From an uncultured Lachnospiraceae bacterium (GTDB lineage: Bacteria; Bacillota; Clostridia; Lachnospirales; Lachnospiraceae), in assembly GCA_910585205.1 (NCBI GenBank), contig CAJUCC010000038.1, forward strand, positions 1 through 49,214: DNA of 49,214 nucleotides. Direction: 5' to 3'. Position 1 is the stretch's first letter, and every line of letters begins with the position of its first letter. Below the pieces are notes generated by a model. The model saw only the letters and a list, made by a program, of their open reading frames with translations. It was not told the origin of the DNA and searched no databases. A program made the translations under genes and the position numbers. Below, piece after piece: positions 17,410 through 24,531 of the stretch.

Positions 17410-18911
17410 AGCGGTTTTATCTGGAAAAGGGAAGGGGAACGGCGCTGGAGCAGGTTGCGGCTTCCGCGCGGGCCGGGGCACATGGATTTTGCGGCGGCAG
17501 GGGCGTCTGTGGGCGGTGCAGGGTCCGGTTTGCGTCCGGTGCGCCGCTGCCGTCGGCAGCGGACCGCCGCTTTTTTTCGCCGCAGGAACTGCGTGAGGGA
17601 TACCGGCTGGCCTGCACGGCGAGACCGGTGTCCGACTGTGACATAGAGCTGTGTTTTGCGGCGGAACCGGCGGCGGAGATTGTGACGGTGCACGAGGCGG
17701 AGGCGGCGGACGCGGAGCGGACCGCCCGGCAGGGCAGAGCCGAACCGCCGGAGAATACGGCGCCGGCAGACATACCGCCCGGGCAGTTTTGTGCGGTTGA
17801 TCTGGGGACGACAACGGTGGTGATGCAGCTGGTGGATCGGCGTTCCGGGGCGGTACTGGATACGCAGGCATTCCGGAATCCGCAGCGGATCTACGGGACG
17901 GACGTGCTCTCCCGCATATCGGCGGCCGAAAGCGGGCGGGCGGCAGAGCTGCAAAAATGCATGGAGGACGCGCTGGCAGACGGTCTGCGGGCAATGGAAG
18001 CGGCGGGCGGGCAGCCTGATACGGTAGTGGTTTCCGGCAATACGGCCATGGGGCATCTGCTGCTCGGCTATCCGGTGGATACGCTTGGAAAGGCGCCGTT
18101 TCAGCCGTATCATATCGGCGGCACGCGTTTTTCCGTCGCCGGGTATCCGGCGGTTTTCCTGCCCGGCATCTCCGCTTTTGTGGGAGCGGATATTGTGTCG
18201 GGGCTGTATGCCTGCGGTATGGCGGCGGATGATGCGTTTACACTGTTTATCGATCTGGGGACAAACGGTGAGATGGCGGCGGGAAACAGGGAGCGGATTG
18301 TGTGCAGTGCGGCGGCTGCGGGCTGTGCGTTTGAGGGCGGCGGTGCGCAGGCGGTGGGAACGGATATTACGGCTGCGGCGTTCGACCTGCTGCAGTCAGG
18401 CGTTATGGATGAAACCGGGCTGCTGCGGGAACCGTGGTTTGACAGCGGCTGCCGGGTGCAGGGGAATCTTTTGCTGCGGCAGCAGGACATCCGCAGTCTG
18501 CAGATGGCAAAGGCGGCCATCTGCGCCGGGGTTTCCATACTACTCGATGAGACGGACGGGTGGGAGCGGCTGGAGCGGGTGTATCTGGCGGGCGGCTTTG
18601 GCTATTATCTGGATGTCGATAAGGCGGCGGGGATCGGACTGATACCGGCCGCGCTGCAGGGAAGATGCCGGGCAGTGGGAAACGCGTCGCTGGCCGGCGC
18701 CGTCCGCTATGGCAGATATGCGGCGCCGCTGCCGGGATCAGGCATGTGTGCAGGCGCGCAGACAAAGGAACGGCAAGAGAGCCGGCGTGCGGAACGGGAG
18801 AAGCTGGCGCATATCATTGCCGTCAGTGAACCGGTCAATCTGGCGGAGCATCCGGCGTTTGAAAGCCGCTATATCGATGCCATGGCTTTTCGGAAAATGG
18901 AAACTTTATGA
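17400..18911 (+). CDS. ASKHA-domain 2Fe-2S protein (RACo-like, DUF4445)
   Basis: 503 residues. An N-terminal ferredoxin-like domain has C31, C37, C40 (CGGRGVCGRC) and C72 (LACTA), which should bind one 2Fe-2S cluster. An acidic linker leads to a C-terminal ATPase domain of the ASKHA superfamily with two phosphate-binding motifs (AVDLGTTTVVMQL and FIDLGTNGEMA) and an adenosine-type motif (VYLAGGFGYYLDVDKAAGIG). This is the architecture of RACo, which reduces inactive Co(II) corrinoid proteins using ATP. No corrinoid methyltransferase or corrinoid protein is encoded in the window, so its partner is unknown. It overlaps the glycosylase gene by 10 bases. The N-terminal domain is GC-rich compared with neighbours. 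Confidence 0.88.
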   Translation: MSVKRFYLEKGRGTALEQVAASARAGAHGFCGGRGVCGRCRVRFASGAPLPSAADRRFFSPQELREGYRLACTARPVSDCDIELCFAAEPAAEIVTVHEAEAADAERTARQGRAEPPENTAPADIPPGQFCAVDLGTTTVVMQLVDRRSGAVLDTQAFRNPQRIYGTDVLSRISAAESGRAAELQKCMEDALADGLRAMEAAGGQPDTVVVSGNTAMGHLLLGYPVDTLGKAPFQPYHIGGTRFSVAGYPAVFLPGISAFVGADIVSGLYACGMAADDAFTLFIDLGTNGEMAAGNRERIVCSAAAAGCAFEGGGAQAVGTDITAAAFDLLQSGVMDETGLLREPWFDSGCRVQGNLLLRQQDIRSLQMAKAAICAGVSILLDETDGWERLERVYLAGGFGYYLDVDKAAGIGLIPAALQGRCRAVGNASLAGAVRYGRYAAPLPGSGMCAGAQTKERQESRRAEREKLAHIIAVSEPVNLAEHPAFESRYIDAMAFRKMETL

Positions 18912-18942
18912 CAGGCGGGCGTTGTGACAGGAGGAATGTGAT

Positions 18943-19116
18943 ATGGAAACATGGTATTATGAAGTTGTCAGCATAGACGGTGACTATGCGAATCTGAAAC
19001 GGACAGACGTGGAAAGCGATGACCGTAAGCTTGTGGCGAGAGCGCTGCTGCCGCCGGAGATTGCGGAAGGCAGCAGGCTCAAATATGAGTGGATGCAGTA
19101 TGAGATGATTGGGTGA
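18943..19116 (+). CDS. Small acidic conserved-looking protein, 57 residues
   Basis: Begins METWYYEVVSIDGDYANLKR and ends KYEWMQYEMIG. Start is preceded by an ideal GGAGG (18929-18935 region) and it lies 31 bases after the ASKHA gene in the same orientation. The sequence looks like a small beta-rich fold (alternating hydrophobics, then LLPPEIAEGSRLKYEW), reminiscent of DUF3006-like small proteins, but I do not recognise the family with certainty. No function is proposed. Confidence 0.7.
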   Translation: METWYYEVVSIDGDYANLKRTDVESDDRKLVARALLPPEIAEGSRLKYEWMQYEMIG

Positions 19117-19154
19117 ACCGGACGGATACGGCCCTGCCGGTGCCCGCGCGGCCG

Positions 19155-21386
19155 TTATGCCTGTAAAACAAATATCCGGGAATCGAAATCACAGCCGGGC
19201 CGTTCGCCGGGAAGCGGCTGGCCGGCGGAAGCGTCGCTGGTAATCAGGCCGGCGTGCATCAGTTCATCCCCGTAATAGATGCCGCCGCGTCTGGTGTTAT
19301 CTTCCCATATTTCATAAGGCAGCTCCGGGTCAAGTCCCTGCAGGCGGATGCGCTCAAAGGGCAGATTGGTCCCGTTGAGGATTCGATACCAGCCGATGAC
19401 TGCCGTGCGGCGGTCGCCGCTGACACACATCCAGGCGGCGGTATTGCGCCCGAAGGGGCTGGCGAGACGGTAGAAGTCACCGAATTGAATCAGACGGCGG
19501 TATTGTTTCATAAAAGCGATCTGTTCTTTTACGGCGCATTTTTCTTCGTCTGTCAGACTGCCGGGATCAAGCTCATAGCCGAAGGTTCCGAAGTAAGCGA
19601 CATTGGCCCTTGTGTGCAGCGGCGTGATCCGGTTTACCTGGTGGTTGGGAACGACCGACACATGGCTGCCCATACTGCTGACAGGATAACAGAACGAGGT
19701 GCCGTACTGAATTTTCAGCCGTTCCACTGCGTCGGAATCGTCGCTTGTCCACGTCTGCGGCGCATAGTACAAAAGCCCGGGATCGAACCGGCCGCCGCCG
19801 CTGGCGCAGGATTCGAACAGAATATGCGGAAAAGCGGCGGTCAGCCGTTCATACAGACTGTACACCCCGAGAATATAGCGGTGGAATACTTCGCCCTGGC
19901 GGTCGGCAGGCAGGGCGCCGGAATAACACTCGGTAATACTGCGGTTCATATCCCATTTGATGTAGGAAATGTCGGCTTCGCGCAGCAGTTTTGCCATCCG
20001 GTCGTAAATATGGTCGACGACTTCTGCGCGGGAGAAATCCAGAACATACTGAAAGCGGCCGTGGGAACTGTGTCTGCCGGGGGTTTCGATCACCCAGTCG
20101 GGGTGCGCCCGGAACAGATCGGAGTCCCGGTTTACCATTTCCGGCTCGAACCAGAGGCCGAACCGCAGGCCGAGGGCGGTAATGCGTTCGGCCAGTCCGG
20201 CGATACCCTGCGCAAGCCGCTGCGGATTGGGCGTCCAGTCGCCGAGCCCGCGGCGTTCATTGTCCCGTTTTCCGAACCAGCCGTCGTCGAGTACAAAGAG
20301 TTCCACGCCGCAGTCTTTTGCGGCTTTTGCTATGTCCAGCAGCCGGTCTTGCGTAAAGTCAAAATACGTTGCCTCCCAGTTATTGATTAATATGGGCCGT
20401 TCCCGGTCACGCCAGAATCCCCGTGCGAGCCGTTCCCGGTACAGGGTATGGAAGGTGCGGCTCATGCCGCCGAGTCCGCAGACAGAGTGTACCATGACGG
20501 CTTCCGGTGTCTGAAACGATGCGCCCGGTTCGAGCTTCCAGGAGAATCCGGCCGGATGAATGCCGAGCAGAATGCGGGTGGTATCGTATGTATCCACCTG
20601 CGCCTGTGCCAGAAAATTACCGCTGTAGACCAGACTGCACCCGATGACCTCTCCCTGTGTCTCGTCGGCGGTATGCCGTTTCAGGACCAGAAAGGGGTTC
20701 TGATGATGGGAAGAGTGGCCGCGCAGACTGTCAACGGCCGTGATTCCCTGTTCAAGCGGCCGGAGCTTCGGATACCGCTCTCTGGACCATGCACCGGAAA
20801 ACTGCAGCCATTCCCAGTCACAGTCCGGCAGATCCAGACACAGGCTCATGGCTCTTGTGAGCTGCACGCTGTGCGCGCCGTGGTTGGTCAGGCGGGCGCT
20901 GCGGGTGAGAATGCCGCCCCAGGCAAATATCGTATACAGGAGCGTCAGCCGGATATGGGTCAGCGGATCTTCCAGATGTAAGAGCAGGGTTTTTGCCTCC
21001 TGCGGTGATTCGGTATAGGTGGCCGGCAGTCCGTCAAGTGGGGGCTTGCCGTCCGCGATTTCATGTTCTCTGTATACAAAATCGGAAATGCGGCTGCCGT
21101 TTTCCTGCAGGATTTCCACAGCCGGGTGGCGGAAATCGGTAGTGCCGTACAGTCCGTATTCCTGCCGGATATGTTCCATGGAAAAGAGGCTGCTGTCGTC
21201 GAAGACGGATGCCGACATCGGGCGTAAGCGGGTTTCGAGCAGGTAGGAAAAATCATCTTTGTGGTGGATGCGTCTGCCGAAATAAAGCTGGCCCATCTGT
21301 CCGTTCGGCAGCACCGTCATGATGTAGCTGATGTCACGGTTACACAGGTGAAATGTATGATTGCCCGGATTATAATAAATATGCAT
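19155..21386 (-). CDS. Alpha-galactosidase, glycoside hydrolase family 36
   Basis: 743 residues, no signal peptide, so cytoplasmic. Releases terminal alpha-linked galactose from raffinose-type oligosaccharides by a retaining mechanism. Family motifs: N-terminal beta-sandwich, then VLDDGWFGKRDN, GLWFEPEMVN, catalytic nucleophile Asp in YIKWDMNR, FESCASGGGRFDPG, and acid/base Asp in TWTSDDSDAVERL. The length matches the large GH36 enzymes of Firmicutes. AGGAGG stands before the ATG. No sugar transporter or dedicated regulator adjoins it, so substrate import must be encoded elsewhere. Confidence 0.95.
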   Translation of the reverse strand: MHIYYNPGNHTFHLCNRDISYIMTVLPNGQMGQLYFGRRIHHKDDFSYLLETRLRPMSASVFDDSSLFSMEHIRQEYGLYGTTDFRHPAVEILQENGSRISDFVYREHEIADGKPPLDGLPATYTESPQEAKTLLLHLEDPLTHIRLTLLYTIFAWGGILTRSARLTNHGAHSVQLTRAMSLCLDLPDCDWEWLQFSGAWSRERYPKLRPLEQGITAVDSLRGHSSHHQNPFLVLKRHTADETQGEVIGCSLVYSGNFLAQAQVDTYDTTRILLGIHPAGFSWKLEPGASFQTPEAVMVHSVCGLGGMSRTFHTLYRERLARGFWRDRERPILINNWEATYFDFTQDRLLDIAKAAKDCGVELFVLDDGWFGKRDNERRGLGDWTPNPQRLAQGIAGLAERITALGLRFGLWFEPEMVNRDSDLFRAHPDWVIETPGRHSSHGRFQYVLDFSRAEVVDHIYDRMAKLLREADISYIKWDMNRSITECYSGALPADRQGEVFHRYILGVYSLYERLTAAFPHILFESCASGGGRFDPGLLYYAPQTWTSDDSDAVERLKIQYGTSFCYPVSSMGSHVSVVPNHQVNRITPLHTRANVAYFGTFGYELDPGSLTDEEKCAVKEQIAFMKQYRRLIQFGDFYRLASPFGRNTAAWMCVSGDRRTAVIGWYRILNGTNLPFERIRLQGLDPELPYEIWEDNTRRGGIYYGDELMHAGLITSDASAGQPLPGERPGCDFDSRIFVLQA

Positions 21387-21418
21387 AGGCCCCTCCTTTT
21401 TGTGCGATTTTGATAATT

Positions 21419-21447
21419 ATTATACCATTTTTCGGTCATTATGAACA
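21419..21447 (-). promoter_or_regulatory. Possible promoter of the alpha-galactosidase gene
   Basis: Minus-strand TATAAT (21424-21419) is perfect, but the -35 region (TGTTCA at 17 bases) is weak, which would suit an activator-dependent sugar gene. It lies about 33 bases before the start codon. Confidence 0.4.
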
Positions 21448-21554
21448 GGTAATCGGATTATTTTACATAATAGTGTTGTAATTTCCAGCAAAATTTTGTA
21501 AACTTAATATAGTATTGAATTGAATCTCTCAGAATGCACCGGAGGGCATATTTT

Positions 21555-23234
21555 ATGAAGAAAGCAATAAACCAGTCACTGTTGAACCTGATTCTGAATG
21601 GGTTTTCCATTCTTGCGCTGTTGTTTATGGTATACTCATTGTTTACATACAGCCGTGTCAGCGGCCGGTTGAATGAGGCGAATGAAGAACGTTTTTCGCT
21701 GACCTATAACGCGAATCGCTTTATGAACGGTTCCGCTTATCTGACAAATGAAGTCCGTGCTTTTGCGGCGACGGGGGATCAGGTACACTATGACAATTAC
21801 TGGAATGAGGTAAACAATCTGAAAAACCGCGATCAGGGCGTTGCTGCCATGCAGGAGATCGGGATCACGGAAGCGGAGCAGGCAATGATTAACGAGATGG
21901 CTTCCATTTCCGACGAACTGATTCCGTTGGAAGAAGCGGCCATGAAACATGTGATGGAGGGCGACCGTGAGGCGGCCGTTACATATGTCTACGGGTCGGA
22001 ATATAAGACGGCTATCGAGCAGATCAACGGGCTGAAAGAGCAGTTTCTGGCAGATCTGGATGCCCGGACGCGGGATCGTGTGGATCAGTTGATCGTGGAG
22101 TCCGAAGTTCTGAAGTTTATGATGTTCGCGGCGGCGGTTCTCGTTGTGCTGATGCTGATGCTCAATATGCTGCTGGTCAGAGCGGGAATCCTGCGACCGG
22201 TTATCAAAGTCCGGGATCAGATGATGGAGATTTCCAAGGGAAACCTTTCCCGGGATTTCGAACTTCGCTCCGACACGTCCGAGATCGGTATGCTTGTGGA
22301 TTCCATCCATGAGACCAAGCGGGAACTGAAGCAGTACATTCACGATATTGATCAGAAACTTGCGCAGATGGCGCAGGGCAATATGGATCTGACAATCGGC
22401 AGCGATTACATGGGAGAATTCCTTCCGATTCAGAATGCGATGCGTCAGATACTGGATGCGCTGAACCGTGAACTTCTCCAGATCAGCCGCACGGCGGAGC
22501 TGGTGTCCGGGGAGTCACAGCGTATGGCGGGGAATGCGGAACTGCTTTCCAACGGCACGGTGGAACAGGCATCGGCGGTGGAGCAGCTTTCCTCAAGCAT
22601 TCAGGAGATTTCCACACAGGTAAGCCGGACTTCGCATGACGCGAATCAGGCGCAGCAGTCTTCGACCGGCGCTATGGGCGCTTTGATGATCTGTAACGAG
22701 AAGATGGAAGCGCTGACGGCGGCGATTGCGGATATTTCCAAGTCTTCACAGGAGATCGGCGGCATAATCAAGACAATCGAAGATATTTCATTCCAGACCA
22801 ATATTCTGGCGCTGAACGCGGCCGTTGAGGCGGCGCGGGCCGGAGAGGCGGGGAAAGGATTTGCCATTGTGGCGGATGAAGTGCAGAATCTGGCCAATAA
22901 GAGTTCGGAATCGGCGCAGAGCATTACGGAACTGATTGAAAATTCCATGAAACAGGTACAGTATGGAACTTCTCTGTCAGGCGATACGACGAAAGCGTTG
23001 ATGGCGGTTGTGGAAGGCGGAAAACAGTCAACGGAAATGATAGAACGCATCGCGGAGTCCGCGACGCAGCAGGCCCAGTCTCTGGAACAGCTGACGCAGG
23101 GTATGCAGCAGATCAGTGATGTGGTGCAGACCAATGCCGCAACATCACAGGAGCTGGCATCGCTGGCAAGAGAGTTGGAAAATAATTCCGAGGGGTTACG
23201 GGAATCCGTTCAGAGATTCCGACTGCGCAGATAG
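21555..23234 (+). CDS. Methyl-accepting chemotaxis protein, paralogue of the one at 10844
   Basis: 559 residues. A transmembrane segment near 12-33 is followed by an extracytoplasmic helical domain (AFAATGDQVHYDNYW; ISDELIPLEEAAMKHVMEG). The second transmembrane segment is near 180-203, then HAMP (ILRPVIKVRDQMMEISKGN) and the signalling coiled coil with tip NILALNAAVEAARAGEAGKGF. The sensor shares length, spacing and several identical positions with the chemoreceptor at 10844, indicating a paralogous pair with diverged ligand pockets. Start 21555 is chosen for GGAGGG eight bases upstream; an in-frame ATG at 21534 has no ribosome site. It ends at a terminator. Confidence 0.93.
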   Translation: MKKAINQSLLNLILNGFSILALLFMVYSLFTYSRVSGRLNEANEERFSLTYNANRFMNGSAYLTNEVRAFAATGDQVHYDNYWNEVNNLKNRDQGVAAMQEIGITEAEQAMINEMASISDELIPLEEAAMKHVMEGDREAAVTYVYGSEYKTAIEQINGLKEQFLADLDARTRDRVDQLIVESEVLKFMMFAAAVLVVLMLMLNMLLVRAGILRPVIKVRDQMMEISKGNLSRDFELRSDTSEIGMLVDSIHETKRELKQYIHDIDQKLAQMAQGNMDLTIGSDYMGEFLPIQNAMRQILDALNRELLQISRTAELVSGESQRMAGNAELLSNGTVEQASAVEQLSSSIQEISTQVSRTSHDANQAQQSSTGAMGALMICNEKMEALTAAIADISKSSQEIGGIIKTIEDISFQTNILALNAAVEAARAGEAGKGFAIVADEVQNLANKSSESAQSITELIENSMKQVQYGTSLSGDTTKALMAVVEGGKQSTEMIERIAESATQQAQSLEQLTQGMQQISDVVQTNAATSQELASLARELENNSEGLRESVQRFRLRR

Positions 23235-23267
23235 CGGCAGCAAGAACACTGCATATGGTCAATACAA

Positions 23268-23297
23268 ACAGGCGCCTGTTGAAGACGCCTGTTTTTG
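23268..23297 (+). terminator. Intrinsic terminator after the second chemoreceptor
   Basis: ACAGGCG (23268-23274) pairs with CGCCTGT (23286-23292) and runs into a T tract. Confidence 0.65.
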
Positions 23298-23366
23298 ACC
23301 GGATACGGAGAGCGGAACTGCCGTTTCCGGGATAATGCGGTGAATATGTTATAGCAGGAGGAAGCA

Positions 23367-24440
23367 ATGGAAGAGTTTGCCGGAAAAAAAGAGGAGATCA
23401 AAATTCTGGTAGTGGACGATGTGGATACCAACCGGTTTGTCCTGCGGGATATTATCCGGGAAATGGGGTATGATCCGGTTCTGGCGGAAAACGGCATGCA
23501 GGCGCTGCGGATTGTGGAGCGGATACGGCCGCAGTTGATGATTCTGGACATTGCCATGCCGGGGATGGACGGCAATGAAGTCTGCAGGCGGATGAAGGAA
23601 AATGTGGAGACAAGAGAGATACCGATTATCTTTATTTCCGCGTATGATTCGCCGGAAGATATAGTAAACGGATTTAATCTGGGCGGTGAGGACTACATTA
23701 CGAAACCGTTCGTCCCGGAGGTGGTGAAAGCGCGGCTGCGGCTGCATTTGAAACTACACCATGCCAACCACAGACTGCAGGAGACGAACCGGCTTCTCCA
23801 GAAATCCGTCAGTGAGCAGCTCCGGCAGCTGGAACTGGAAAAAAAGAATGTCCTGTATGCACTGACGCGGGTGGCGAGGGAAAACGCCTGTTATGACAAA
23901 GATCATATGGAACGGCTGCGTGTAAACTGCCGGATGCTGGCAGAGGCCATGCAGCTTACGGCACAGTACGATCATCTGATCTCGGATACGTTTATTGATA
24001 CGCTGGAACTGGCGGCGCCCCTGTGTGATCTGGGCAATATGGCGATACCGATTGACATTCTGCAAAAGAAAGGGGCATTGCGTGCAGAAGAGCTGGCCGT
24101 TATCCGCACACATACCACGGTTGGAGCCAGGATCCTGGAAGACATACGGAACACGGACGATTATAATGATTTCCTGCAGATGTCCATTGACATTGCACAC
24201 TATCATCACGAAAACTGGGACGGAAGCGGGTATCCCTGCGGACTCAGGGGAGATGAGATTCCGCTGTCGGCACAGATTGTCTCTGTGGTAAGCGCGTATT
24301 GCGCCATTACCGAGCAGCGTGTCTACCGGGAATCGTACAAAGGGGAAGAAGCGCTGCAAATGATGGAGGCGGAAGCGGGAAAAAAGTTTAACCCTGACAT
24401 TTTCCGTATCCTGCGGAAAACATACCGGCAGCTGCGGTGA
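23367..24440 (+). CDS. Response regulator: REC domain + degenerate HD-GYP domain
   Basis: 357 residues. The receiver domain has the acidic pair in LVVDDVD, phosphoacceptor D61 (LMILDIAMPG) and K113 (ITKPF). A coiled linker follows. The HD-GYP output domain keeps HHENWDGSGYP (280-290), DEIPLSAQIVSVVSAYCAI and the C-terminal helix, but the defining HD pair reads C220-D221 (PLCDLGNMAIP instead of LHDIGK). Loss of a metal-ligand His suggests weak or no phosphodiesterase activity, so it may act by binding. It is the only free receiver-output protein in this block and the natural acceptor for the HPt domain encoded just downstream. A terminator separates the two genes. AGGAGG precedes the ATG. Confidence 0.9.
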   Translation: MEEFAGKKEEIKILVVDDVDTNRFVLRDIIREMGYDPVLAENGMQALRIVERIRPQLMILDIAMPGMDGNEVCRRMKENVETREIPIIFISAYDSPEDIVNGFNLGGEDYITKPFVPEVVKARLRLHLKLHHANHRLQETNRLLQKSVSEQLRQLELEKKNVLYALTRVARENACYDKDHMERLRVNCRMLAEAMQLTAQYDHLISDTFIDTLELAAPLCDLGNMAIPIDILQKKGALRAEELAVIRTHTTVGARILEDIRNTDDYNDFLQMSIDIAHYHHENWDGSGYPCGLRGDEIPLSAQIVSVVSAYCAITEQRVYRESYKGEEALQMMEAEAGKKFNPDIFRILRKTYRQLR

Positions 24441-24459
24441 CTGTATATAAGAGAAGAGG

Positions 24460-24504
24460 ATACCGGCGCAAAAACGGAAATGGCAGTTTGCGCCGGTATA
24501 TTTT
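24460..24504 (+). terminator. Intrinsic terminator between response regulator and hybrid kinase
   Basis: ATACCGGCGCAAA (24460-24472) pairs over 13 bases with TTTGCGCCGGTAT (24487-24499), followed by ATTTT. Confidence 0.7.
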
Positions 24505-24531
24505 CGGGTACCGGTACAGGCAGGAACATAC

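Noticed and set aside
19128..19155. ACGGCC/GGCCGT hairpin between the 57-residue gene and the alpha-galactosidase gene
   Set aside because: Six base pairs with a long loop and no T tract on either strand; not convincing as a terminator.
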